Part shown: one piece after another, positions 7,956-15,674 of the stretch
How the letters are laid out: each line of letters starts with the position of its first letter
Position numbering within the stretch: the stretch's first letter is position 1
Assembly (NCBI RefSeq): GCF_020618415.1
Contig: NZ_CP085345.1
Coordinates: forward strand, 2,418,001-2,482,000
Origin: Cupriavidus sp. MP-37
GTDB lineage: Bacteria; Pseudomonadota; Gammaproteobacteria; Burkholderiales; Burkholderiaceae
DNA: 64,000 bases
Reading direction: 5' to 3'
The notes under the pieces: model-generated
The model's input: the letters and a program-made list of their open reading frames with translations, nothing else
Databases searched by the model: none
What the model was told of the DNA's origin: nothing
Made by a program: the position numbers and the translations under genes

Positions 7956-8264
7956 GGCGTTTGTCTCCTGATGAGGGTGTTATAAAGTGGAACAAGGCGT
8001 TCCGGAAAATTGCTTGTTGGGGGAAATGTAGGCGGAAGATTTCCGTTGGTCAATAGAAAGTTTTGGTTTACGGAATGAAATTGATGAAAAATTGAGACAA
8101 ACAGCCTATTCGAGTGCCTTGTACCGCATTTCCAAGACGATGGAAACCGGGAGATGAATGCCCGAAAGCCACCGGCAGGCAAGATGCCCAGCGGCGGCGG
8201 TCAAAAAATCGGGATGTCGTTCAGGCGGACCGCACGCGGATCGGTGCGTCCTGGTGCCGGCGGC
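7956..8264 (-). promoter_or_regulatory. xsc promoter region with TTCCG/CGGAA operator-like repeats
   Basis: This 309-bp gap has no gene. On the minus strand, TTGACC (8053-8048) and TACATT (8030-8025) are separated by 17 bp, a good sigma-70 promoter for xsc. TTCCG/CGGAA elements surround it: TTCCGGAA at 8000-8007, CGGAA-GAT-TTCCG at 8033-8045 within the spacer, and CGGAA at 8071-8075. A looser TTTCC/GGAAA pair sits at 8129-8146. The segment is much more AT-rich than its surroundings. A regulator responding to a sulfonate intermediate is likely, but none is encoded next to it. Confidence 0.55.
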
Positions 8265-9434
8265 TCAGTGAATGAAGCCGCCCTTGATGAAGCGCACGGG
8301 CTCGGCATCCATGCGCAGCAGCAGCGCCGTCAGCCCGTCGGCCACGGGCGCACGCTGCGCGTCGGCTGCCGGCGCCGAGACGCAGACCAGGTCTGCGTCG
8401 GACCATGGCTGTCCCGGCGTGCCGCGGGCGCGCAGCCAGCCGGCACGGTCGGCCAGCAGTTGGGTGCCGGCCAGCTGCGCGAGGGCTTGGCCAGAGATGG
8501 CTGCGACCGCCTGCCAGGCCTGCGTGGAGGCCGCGGTGCAGCCGGCGCGGAAGATCGGCACCTGCGCCGGCGGGCGGCCGTCTGGCGTGACCAGCACGGT
8601 CAGGAAGCGGGGATCGTCGAATGGCAGCGCGGTGGCGCTGTCGACCGCCACCAGCCGCACGCGCTGCCCGCCGCGCCATGCCGACAGGGCCACTGGCGCG
8701 GCGTCGCCACAGCGGACCGCCATCTCCGGCAGCTGCAGCGGTACCGGCCAATTGCCCGCGCTGCTGCTGCCGGCCGACAGTGCCTTCATGTAATCGATCA
8801 CGGCCCAGGCTTCACGGTCACCGAGCTGGCCGCCGAAGGCGGGCATGGTGGGCCGTCCCTGCCGGTCGCGCATGCCGGCCAGCACGTGCCAGAACAGCTC
8901 GCCGTCGGCGCGGCGCGCCAGCAGCGGGCTGGCCAGCGTGGGCGGCCACTGCGCCAGGCTGGCGGCGAGCGGCCCTTCGCCGCGCCCGTCCGTGCCGTGG
9001 CAGCCGGCGCAGTGCTGCGCGTAGACGCGCGCGCCGAGGGCAATGGTGTCGACGGAAAAGCGCGCCGGGCTGGCGTGGAAGCTGGTAGGCGCGGCCGGCA
9101 CGAACAGCAGCGAGGTGCTGGGCCACGGGGCCGCCGCCAGCGCCAGCGCGCCGGCAGCGAGCAGCACGCCGCGGCGGCGGCGCCAGGCCAGCGCCGACGC
9201 CATGGCCAGCCCGGCAACGGCCAGGGCGCACAGGGTCAGGCCGACCTGGCGTGCCAGGCCCAGGTCGATCAGCAGGGTTTCGCCCGCCACGCGCCTCGCC
9301 CACGGCCAGGCGGGCTGGCCGTGGCTGTCGCCGGTCAGGCCCAGCGCGTGCCAGAGCCACAGCAGGCCGCGCTGCAGCGCCTCGATCAGCGCCAGCAGGG
9401 CGTTCAGCCATGCCTGCGGCGGCGGGGCGCTCAT
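8265..9434 (-). CDS. Membrane-anchored cytochrome c protein of the sulfonate ABC operon
   Basis: This 389-residue protein has three parts. Residues about 10-115 hold two or three hydrophobic segments. Residues about 130-235 form a class I cytochrome c with the haem site CAGCH (142-146) and the axial Met in RPTMPAFGG (Met197). The last 150 residues form a domain I cannot name, with LSAWRGGQRVRLVAV and Cys residues that are not in a CXXC pair. The haem domain should face the periplasm. It follows the ABC ATPase gene by 40 bp on the same strand, an unusual partner for sulfonate uptake. It might take electrons from oxidation of the transported sulfur compound; this is inference. I chose the ATG at 9434 because upstream codons are poor coding sequence. 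Confidence 0.75.
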   Translation of the reverse strand: MSAPPPQAWLNALLALIEALQRGLLWLWHALGLTGDSHGQPAWPWARRVAGETLLIDLGLARQVGLTLCALAVAGLAMASALAWRRRRGVLLAAGALALAAAPWPSTSLLFVPAAPTSFHASPARFSVDTIALGARVYAQHCAGCHGTDGRGEGPLAASLAQWPPTLASPLLARRADGELFWHVLAGMRDRQGRPTMPAFGGQLGDREAWAVIDYMKALSAGSSSAGNWPVPLQLPEMAVRCGDAAPVALSAWRGGQRVRLVAVDSATALPFDDPRFLTVLVTPDGRPPAQVPIFRAGCTAASTQAWQAVAAISGQALAQLAGTQLLADRAGWLRARGTPGQPWSDADLVCVSAPAADAQRAPVADGLTALLLRMDAEPVRFIKGGFIH

Positions 9435-9474
9435 CGGGCGGCCCGCACGGTAAAGTACGGCGTCATGCGTGTCT

Positions 9475-10296
9475 TCACCAGCTGGCGTCGAGCCCCAGCT
9501 GGCGCAGCGCTTCATGGCGCAACGCGGTCAGGCGCGCGTCACCGCGATGGCGCGGATAGGGCAGGTCGACGCGGATCTCGGCCGCGATGCGCGCCGGGCG
9601 CTGGCTGAACACAATCACGCGCTGCGCCAGGAACAGTGCCTCTTCCACGTCATGCGTAACCAGCAGCGCCGAGAAGCGCGAGCGCTGCCACAGCTCCACC
9701 AGGTCGCTCTGCATCGCCAGCCGCGTCAGCGAATCCAGCTTGCCCAGCGGCTCGTCCAGCACCAGCAGGCGCGGATCGTTGACCAGCGCGCGCGCCAGCG
9801 CCACGCGCTGCGCCATGCCGCCGGACAGCTGGTGCGGGAAGGCGCGCGCGAACGGTTCCAGCCCCACCCGGCGCAAGGCGTCGTCCACGCGATGGCGCTG
9901 CCGCACGAGGATGCCCTGCGCCTGCAGCCCGAGCGCAACGTTGTCCCAGACACGGCGCCACGGGTACAGCGTGGGATCCTGGAACACCACGATGCGCGAG
10001 GGATCGGGCTCGGTAATTGGCGTGCCATCCTGCCAGATCTCGCCCGACGCGGGCTGGTCCAGGCCCGCGACCAGGCGCAGCAGCGTGGACTTGCCGCAGC
10101 CGCTGGGTCCGAGCAGGGCGACGAATTCGCCCGGCGCGACGGCAAGGTCGACGTCGTCGAGTACCTGCAGCCGGTCGGCGCCGTTGCCGAACCAGTGGCT
10201 GACCTGGCGGATATCGATGCGGGCGCCGGCCCGCGCCGTAGTGCCGCCGGGGGCGGTGTCGGCGTGGTTGTCCTGCCGTTCGACCACGCTCACCAT
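9475..10296 (-). CDS. ABC transporter ATP-binding protein, sulfonate/nitrate/taurine type
   Basis: This 273-residue ATPase belongs to the SsuB/TauB/NrtD group and powers sulfonate import at the inner face of the membrane. Walker A is GPSGCGKST (about 63-71), the signature is LSGGMAQR (157-164), and Walker B is LLVLDEP (177-183), followed by the switch His in VTHDVEEAL. The N-terminal 27 residues before the nucleotide-binding fold are polar and variable. Its ATG at 10296 overlaps the permease stop by 7 bp, so the two are translationally coupled. The gene is third in a run of substrate-binding protein, permease and ATPase. Confidence 0.9.
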   Translation of the reverse strand: MVSVVERQDNHADTAPGGTTARAGARIDIRQVSHWFGNGADRLQVLDDVDLAVAPGEFVALLGPSGCGKSTLLRLVAGLDQPASGEIWQDGTPITEPDPSRIVVFQDPTLYPWRRVWDNVALGLQAQGILVRQRHRVDDALRRVGLEPFARAFPHQLSGGMAQRVALARALVNDPRLLVLDEPLGKLDSLTRLAMQSDLVELWQRSRFSALLVTHDVEEALFLAQRVIVFSQRPARIAAEIRVDLPYPRHRGDARLTALRHEALRQLGLDASW

Positions 10297-11348
10297 TTCA
10301 CCGTCCCCTTCTGCCACGACAGCACGCGGTCGCGCGCCGCGAACAGCAGCGTGATCACGCCCGAGAACAGCAGCGCCATCACGATCAGCGCCGCATACAT
10401 GTTGACGTACGAGGCCCAGCCCTGGGCCCAGGTCAGATACCAGCCCAGGCCCGACTTCACGCCCATCATTTCCGCGGTGACCAGCACCGAGAACGAGGCG
10501 CCCAGCCCCATGAACAGGCCGACGAACACCTGCGGCAGCGCGGCCGGGATCGCTGCGCGCAGCACCAGGAACCAGCCCGAGGCGCCGAGCGTGCGCGCGA
10601 CGTCGTAATAGCTCTTGTTGACGCCGGCCACGCCCGACCAGGTCAGCACCGCGACCGGGAACGCCGTGGCCAGCGCAATCAGGAACACCGCCGCGGCATA
10701 GCTGGACGGGAAGAAGTAGAAGGTCAGCGGCAGCAGGGCGGTCGACGGCAGCGGCCCCAGCACGCGCAGCACCGGATGCACCCAGTAGCCGATGCGGCGC
10801 GACCAGCCGATCGACACGCCAACCAGAAAGCCCGCCAGTCCGCCATACGCGACGCCCAGCCCGAGCAGTTTCAGTGTGTTCAGCGCACTCTCGCCCAGCC
10901 GTTGCCAGTCGTCTGCGTACACCTCGATCAGCGCCTGCGGCGGCGCGAAGAAGGGCGTGGGCAGGATGGCGGTCTTGGCGGTCAGGATTTCCCAGGCCGA
11001 CAGCGCGACGGGCAGCGCCACCAGCCACGGGCCGGCGGCCCGCAACGCGGCCAGCGGGCGTTGCGCCGGACGGGCCCGTGGGCCGGCCAGCGCCACCAGG
11101 GCCAGCAAGGCCGCGCCCGCCAGTGCCGCGATGCCCAGCTCCGCGGTATAGGCCCAGTCGCTGAAGCCGGCTGCCTGGTTGGGCCATTGCCACGTCAGGG
11201 CGCCGAACGCGGCCCATGCCAGCGCGGCGAGGATGCCGGTGGCCCAGACCGGAGCGGCGTTGCGTGTCGCGGCGGGCGCGTGCGGCAAGGGCGCCGCGGA
11301 AGGGTGGGGGCGCAGGCCCGGGTCGAGTGCGCTTTGGCTTGTCGTCAT
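10290..11348 (-). CDS. ABC transporter permease, sulfonate/nitrate/taurine type
   Basis: This 352-residue membrane protein has a long N-terminal extension with two extra hydrophobic segments (about 35-100) before the SsuC/TauC-like permease core. The coupling loop that meets the ATPase is recognisable near YYDVARTLGASGWFLVLRAAIPAALP. The end of the protein, with SGVITLLFAARDRVLSWQKG, is typical of the family. The ATG at 11348 lies 4 bp after the binding-protein stop. Most SsuC proteins are about 260 residues, so the extra N-terminal segments are unusual. They may interact with the membrane part of the downstream cytochrome c, which is speculative. Confidence 0.88.
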   Translation of the reverse strand: MTTSQSALDPGLRPHPSAAPLPHAPAATRNAAPVWATGILAALAWAAFGALTWQWPNQAAGFSDWAYTAELGIAALAGAALLALVALAGPRARPAQRPLAALRAAGPWLVALPVALSAWEILTAKTAILPTPFFAPPQALIEVYADDWQRLGESALNTLKLLGLGVAYGGLAGFLVGVSIGWSRRIGYWVHPVLRVLGPLPSTALLPLTFYFFPSSYAAAVFLIALATAFPVAVLTWSGVAGVNKSYYDVARTLGASGWFLVLRAAIPAALPQVFVGLFMGLGASFSVLVTAEMMGVKSGLGWYLTWAQGWASYVNMYAALIVMALLFSGVITLLFAARDRVLSWQKGTVKW

Positions 11349-11352
11349 GGCA

Positions 11353-12369
11353 TTACCCCAGCACATTGGCGTAGACGTGCTGCGCCAGGCGTTTGGCATC
11401 GGTGGACTTTTTCAGCACGCCGATGCGGCGGAAATCATCGGCATAGAACGCGATCTCGTCGCGCAGGTCGACGCCGGTCGGGTGGTGGGTATAGGTCAGC
11501 GTGGCATAGAGCTTGCGCAGGTCTTCCGGGTTGATCTTGGGCGAGTACCTGGCGAATACCTTCGCGGCCTCGTTGGGATTCTCGTTGACATAGTCGGTGG
11601 CCTGCACGATGGCGCGCGCCAGCGACGTCGCCGCGGGGCGGTCGTTGCGCACCAGTTCGCCGCGCGCGCCGACCACGCAGCAGACCTTGCGCGCGTACTC
11701 GCCGCTGAGGTTGGTGGCCAGTTCCACGTAGGCGCCGTGGGTGCGCTTTTCCAGCAGGTAGAGATTGGGGTCGCCGTCGGCGATGGCCTGGATCTCGCCC
11801 TTGTCGACCGCCACGCCCAGCAGATCGGCGGGGTACTGGCGCCAGCTGACGTCCTTGTCGGGGTCGATGCCGTGCTTGGCCAGCAGGATGGTGAAGAAAT
11901 GCTTGCCCGGCGCCGCCAGGTCGCTGACGCCGACGGTCTTGCCCTTGAGCTGCTGCAGCGTGGTGACGCCCGCGGCCTTCGCCCCCACCAGCCGCACGCA
12001 GCCGCCGTGCGAGCTGCCGATGATCTTGACGTCGAAGCCGGCTTCGAGCGGCTTGAGCCAGCGATGGATCATGCCCACCGCGGCATCGGCCTTGCCGGTG
12101 GCGATCGACTCCAGCAACTGGTCGGTCGAACCGCTGTAGTTGATCAGGTCGACCTGCAGGCCGTTCTTCTCGAAGAAGCCCTTTTCCTGCGCCACCACCA
12201 CCGGCGTCAGGCAAAAGGAATTCTGGTTCCAGGCGAAGGTCAGCTTGCGCGGCGCCGACCAGGCCTGCCGGCCCAGGATCAGCGCGGGCGCGGCCACCGC
12301 CGCGGCGCCGGCAAGCCTGAGCGCGCGGCGTCGGCGCGGGTCGGCAGGGTTGCTATGGTTCTGGCTCAT
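11353..12369 (-). CDS. ABC transporter substrate-binding protein, SsuA/NMT1-like
   Basis: This 338-residue periplasmic binding protein has an N-terminal export signal with consecutive arginines and a hydrophobic stretch (RRRRALRLAGAAAVAAPA), compatible with Tat or Sec export. The mature part begins with LTFAWNQNSFCLTPVVVAQ, then EKGFFEKNGLQVDLI, the standard opening of SsuA/TauA/ThiY-type proteins. ATGKADAAVGM and LKGKTVGVSDL follow. It should deliver a sulfonate or related organosulfur ligand to the permease encoded 4 bp downstream. The SsuD-like monooxygenase gene is 40 bp upstream on the same strand, which supports a sulfonate ligand. Confidence 0.87.
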   Translation of the reverse strand: MSQNHSNPADPRRRRALRLAGAAAVAAPALILGRQAWSAPRKLTFAWNQNSFCLTPVVVAQEKGFFEKNGLQVDLINYSGSTDQLLESIATGKADAAVGMIHRWLKPLEAGFDVKIIGSSHGGCVRLVGAKAAGVTTLQQLKGKTVGVSDLAAPGKHFFTILLAKHGIDPDKDVSWRQYPADLLGVAVDKGEIQAIADGDPNLYLLEKRTHGAYVELATNLSGEYARKVCCVVGARGELVRNDRPAATSLARAIVQATDYVNENPNEAAKVFARYSPKINPEDLRKLYATLTYTHHPTGVDLRDEIAFYADDFRRIGVLKKSTDAKRLAQHVYANVLG

Positions 12370-12409
12370 GTGGGATTCCCGTCTTCGTGGGGTGATGGGG
12401 TGCTTGCGC

Positions 12410-13507
12410 TCAGGCGGCCTGGCGCTGCGTGGCTGCCGTGGCGTCGTGCTGCGCCACCAGTGCGCGCACGCGCGGGATCAGCTCGCGGCCGTAGTCGATG
12501 GCGTCTTCCAGCGGGTCGAAGCCGCGGATCAGGAAGGTGGTGACGCCCAGCTCGTAGTAGGCCAGCAGTGCCTGCGCGACCTGCTCGGGCGTGCCGACCA
12601 GCGCGGTGGAGTTGGAGCGTCCGCCGGTCTCGCGCGCGATCGCGGTCCACAGTCGCTGGTCGACACGGTCGCCCTGTTCGGCCGCCGCCAGCAGCCGGCG
12701 CGCCCCTTCGCTCTGCTGTGGGCCGCCGCGGCTGTAGCCGGCCTGCACGCGCAACGCGCGCGTGCGTTCGAGGATGCGGTCGGCGCGGGCCCAGGCCTTG
12801 TCTTCGGTGTCGGCCAGGATCGGGCGGAACGATACCGAGAAGCGCACCGTGCGGCCGTGCCGCGCGGCTTCGGCGCGCACGCGGGCGGTCAGCTCGCGCA
12901 CCTGGTCGAGCGACTCGCCCCATAGCGCGTAGACGTCGGCATGCTTGCCGGCAACCGCCAGCGCGGCCGCCGACGCGCCGCCGAAATAGATCGGCACATG
13001 CGGCTGCTGCGCGGGCTTGACCTCGGAAAAGCCCTGGGTAAAGCGGTAGAACTCGCCTGCGTGGTCGAACGGCGTGGCCTCGGTCCAGATGCGGCGCAGG
13101 ATGTGCAGGTATTCGTCGGTGCGCGCATAGCGCTGGTCGTGGTCGAGGAAGTCGCCGTCGCGCTGCTGCTCGCTGTCGGAGCCGCCGGAGATGAAATGCA
13201 CGCCCAGGCGGCCGCCGCTGAACTGGTCGAGCGTGGCGATCTGGCGCGCGGCCAGCGTCGGCGCGGTAAAGCCGGGGCGGTGCGCCAGCATGAAATGAAT
13301 GCGCTCGGTCACGCTGGCGGCATAGGCAATGGTCAGCGTCGCCGACGGACCGGCGGAGTGGTGCGGAACCAGGATGCGGTCGAAGCCGGCCTGTTCGTGC
13401 GCCTGGGCGAACGCGCGCACGTAGTCGCGATCGATCACCGGCCCTGACGGGGGATGGATCTCGGACTGCTTCTGGCTCTGGATCATGCCGATGAAATCGA
13501 CGCTCAT
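12410..13507 (-). CDS. FMNH2-dependent alkanesulfonate monooxygenase-like (SsuD/SfnG family)
   Basis: This 365-residue bacterial-luciferase-like flavin monooxygenase cleaves C-S bonds of alkanesulfonates or sulfones with FMNH2 and O2, releasing sulfite. SsuD-like features are the HFMLAHRPGFTAPTLAARQ strand near 80, LDQFSGGRLGVHFISGGSD near 105 and DHDQRYARTDEYLHILRR. I start it at the ATG at 13507 (MSVDFIGM); the frame runs on upstream but that sequence lies in the divergent promoter. No flavin reductase gene lies nearby, so reduced flavin must come from elsewhere. It heads the operon with the sulfonate ABC transporter. Substrate range cannot be settled from sequence. Confidence 0.85.
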   Translation of the reverse strand: MSVDFIGMIQSQKQSEIHPPSGPVIDRDYVRAFAQAHEQAGFDRILVPHHSAGPSATLTIAYAASVTERIHFMLAHRPGFTAPTLAARQIATLDQFSGGRLGVHFISGGSDSEQQRDGDFLDHDQRYARTDEYLHILRRIWTEATPFDHAGEFYRFTQGFSEVKPAQQPHVPIYFGGASAAALAVAGKHADVYALWGESLDQVRELTARVRAEAARHGRTVRFSVSFRPILADTEDKAWARADRILERTRALRVQAGYSRGGPQQSEGARRLLAAAEQGDRVDQRLWTAIARETGGRSNSTALVGTPEQVAQALLAYYELGVTTFLIRGFDPLEDAIDYGRELIPRVRALVAQHDATAATQRQAA

Positions 13508-13588
13508 GTGCGTGCTCCTGAAGTCGGTGTCGGGTTGCATTGGGCTGAGGCAGAAAGTACGACAGCGGCGCGGCTTCGCTAACGAATA

Positions 13589-13622
13589 AAAACGACGCTC
13601 CATATTCAATAAGCATCGTTTT
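13589..13622. promoter_or_regulatory. Inverted repeat between divergent ssuD-like and sfnB-like genes
   Basis: AAAACGACGCT at 13589-13599 and AGCATCGTTTT at 13612-13622 form an 11-bp inverted repeat with one mismatch around a 12-bp AT-rich spacer. It lies in the only AT-rich part of the 191-bp gap between two divergent sulfur genes, so one regulator could control both. No regulator gene is adjacent; a distant LysR protein of the CysB/Cbl type is one possibility. Confidence 0.5.
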
Positions 13623-13698
13623 CGCCGGGCAGCGGCGGCGCTACGCTAGGCGGCATTCGATGCGCACCGCGCGCTAATCTTTTCCGGAGTCCTGTTCC

Positions 13699-14910
13699 AT
13701 GTCCCTGACGTCTGCCCTGCGCCGGCTGCCCGGCAGCGATGCACGCCTTGGCGAGGTGCTGGCGACGCTGTCCGCGCGCTTTGCCGCCGATGCCGGCGCG
13801 CACGATGCCGCGGCCAGCTTCCCGCACGACAACTTTGCGCAGCTGCACGCCCATGGCCTGATCGCGCAGGTGGTGCCGCGCGCGCACGGCGGCGGCGGTG
13901 CGGGGCTGGCGCAGGCGCGCCGCATCGTGGCCGCGCTGGCCGGCGGCGACGCCGCGACCGCGCTGGTGCTGACCATGACCTACCTGCAGCACCGCGCCAT
14001 CAGCCGCGCCGACTCGCACTGGCCGGCGGCGCTGCGCGAACAGGTCTTTGCCAGTGCGGTACAGGAGGGCGCGCTGATCAATTCGCTGCGCGTGGAGCCG
14101 CAGCTGGGCTCGCCCGCGCGCGGCGGCCTGCCGGCCACGGTGGCGACGCGCGTGGCCGACGGCTGGCGCGTCAGCGGCCGCAAGCTGTACAGCACCGGCA
14201 TCCCGGCCTTGCGCTGGCTTGCGGTGTGGGCGCGCACCGATGAAGCGCAGCCGCGCGTGGGCATGTTCCTGGTACCCGGGCCCGCGGCGGGCATCGCCGG
14301 CGTGCGCATCGTCGAGAACTGGAACCACCTTGGCCTGCGCGCCTCGGGCAGCCACGAGACCGTGCTCGACAATGTCTGGATTCCGCCGGACCACGCCGTC
14401 GATATCCGTGCGCCGTCGGCGTGGGCGCCGGCCGGCGCCAGCCAGGCGGACCTCGATGCCAACGCCGACCAGCAGGCCTGGATGGTGGTGTTGCTGGGCA
14501 GCCTCTATGACGCGGTGGCGCGCGCCGCGTCGGCCTGGCTCGACGACTTCGTGCGCGAGCGCGCGCCCGGCAGCCTGGGCGCGCCGCTGGCCACGCTGCC
14601 GCGCGTGCAGGAGGCCGTCGGCGAAATCGCCGCGCTGCTGCGCGTCAACCAGGTGTTGCTCGACGACGCCGCGGCGCGCACCGATGCGGGCGCTCCGCCG
14701 GCAAGCACCGACAGCGGCCTGCTGAAGTTCACCGTGACCGGCAACGCCATCCGCGCGGCGGAGCTGGCGCTGCAGCTGTCGGGCAACCACGGCCTGAGCC
14801 GCAACCACCCGCTCGAGCGCCACTATCGCGACGTGCTGTGCAGCCGCATCCATACGCCGCAGAACGATTCGATCCTGCTCGCCGCGGGGCGCGCGCAGTT
14901 GCGCCTTTAA
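13699..14910 (+). CDS. Acyl-CoA dehydrogenase-like flavoprotein, SfnB/DszC family
   Basis: This 403-residue protein has the acyl-CoA dehydrogenase fold, but its context and sequence fit the SfnB/DszC monooxygenase branch used in organosulfur metabolism. Visible features are ALVLTMTYLQHRAI near 90, GRKLYSTGIP near 160, WNHLGLRASGSHETVLDN near 210 and the C-terminal FAD-binding helix with GNHGLSRNHPLERHYRDVL. That helix lacks the catalytic Glu arrangement of true beta-oxidation enzymes. It is divergent from the SsuD-like gene. It may oxidise a sulfur compound with reduced flavin; the exact reaction is unknown. Confidence 0.78.
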   Translation: MSLTSALRRLPGSDARLGEVLATLSARFAADAGAHDAAASFPHDNFAQLHAHGLIAQVVPRAHGGGGAGLAQARRIVAALAGGDAATALVLTMTYLQHRAISRADSHWPAALREQVFASAVQEGALINSLRVEPQLGSPARGGLPATVATRVADGWRVSGRKLYSTGIPALRWLAVWARTDEAQPRVGMFLVPGPAAGIAGVRIVENWNHLGLRASGSHETVLDNVWIPPDHAVDIRAPSAWAPAGASQADLDANADQQAWMVVLLGSLYDAVARAASAWLDDFVRERAPGSLGAPLATLPRVQEAVGEIAALLRVNQVLLDDAAARTDAGAPPASTDSGLLKFTVTGNAIRAAELALQLSGNHGLSRNHPLERHYRDVLCSRIHTPQNDSILLAAGRAQLRL

Positions 14911-14959
14911 GCGGGGCCTGTAAGCGCGGCCTGCAAGCGGGGCGTGTAAGCGCTGCCGC
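14908..14959. repeat. Four imperfect 13-bp tandem repeats at the end of the SfnB-like gene
   Basis: Units of 13 bp with the pattern YAAGCGSKGCCTG run at 14908-14920, 14921-14933, 14934-14946 and, less well conserved, 14947-14959. The first unit starts on the TAA stop codon of the upstream gene. Since 13 is not a multiple of 3, the array is non-coding. It sits 100 bp before the thiol dioxygenase gene and may be replication slippage or a leader feature. Confidence 0.6.
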
Positions 14960-15056
14960 GCCTGCCGTGCTATGTTTGCGGGACCAGCGCCCCGCAGAGG
15001 GCCGCACGGCCGGCCCGGCAGCCGGCAACCACATCGAGACACTCCGGAGCGTTCCC

Positions 15057-15674
15057 ATGGGCAGTTCCCTCAATCCCCACGCGCTGGCGCCGCTGCGCGA
15101 TTTCATCACCGGCGTGGCCGCGCTGCTCGAGCAGCATCCCGACGAACCCCGCATCCTGCGCGAAGGCGCAGCCTTGCTGGCAACGCTGGTCGCGCGCGAC
15201 GACTGGCTGCCCGAAGCCTGTGCCCGGCCTCACCCCGAGTACTACCAGCAGCACCTGCTGCATTGCGATTCCGCCGAGCGTTTTTCCATCGTCAGCTTCG
15301 TCTGGGGGCCGGGCCAGCGCACGCCGATCCACGACCACACCGTATGGGGCCTGATCGGCATGCTGCGCGGCGCGGAAGATGCGCAGCCGTTTGTACTCGA
15401 CAGCGCCGGACGACCGGTTGCCAGCGGCCCGAGCGTGCGCCTGCTGCCCGGCCAAGTCGAAGCCGTGTCGCCGGCCGTCGGCGATATCCATCGCGTCAAC
15501 AACGCCTACGACGACCGCGTCTCGGTCAGCATCCATGTCTACGGCGGCAATATCGGCGCGGTGCGCCGCTCGGTCTACGCCGAGGACGGCACCCGCAAGC
15601 CCTTTGTCTCCGGCTATTCCAACCAGACCCTGCCCAACCCGTGGGACCGTTCCCGCGAACTTGCACAGTCATGA
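15057..15674 (+). CDS. Thiol dioxygenase, Gln-type (cysteine / 3-mercaptopropionate dioxygenase family)
   Basis: This 205-residue cupin belongs to the cysteine dioxygenase superfamily, which uses Fe(II) and O2 to oxidise a thiol to a sulfinate. The iron ligands appear as His92 and His94 in TPIHDHTVWGLIGMLRG and His145 in GDIHRVNN. The region that holds the substrate-carboxylate Arg in mammalian enzymes reads EYYQQHLLHCD, with Gln at 64-65. That pattern is typical of the bacterial Gln-type enzymes, several of which prefer 3-mercaptopropionate to cysteine. The Cys that crosslinks to Tyr in mammals is Gly, as usual in bacteria. Its stop overlaps the rhodanese start (ATGA), so the sulfur product probably passes to that protein. 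Confidence 0.85.
   Translation: MGSSLNPHALAPLRDFITGVAALLEQHPDEPRILREGAALLATLVARDDWLPEACARPHPEYYQQHLLHCDSAERFSIVSFVWGPGQRTPIHDHTVWGLIGMLRGAEDAQPFVLDSAGRPVASGPSVRLLPGQVEAVSPAVGDIHRVNNAYDDRVSVSIHVYGGNIGAVRRSVYAEDGTRKPFVSGYSNQTLPNPWDRSRELAQS

Noticed and set aside
5928..7985. Long plus-strand open frame (685 codons) opposite xsc
   Set aside because: It is the antisense shadow of a clearly conserved gene; the translation is low-complexity His/Arg/Val/Gln-rich with no family features.
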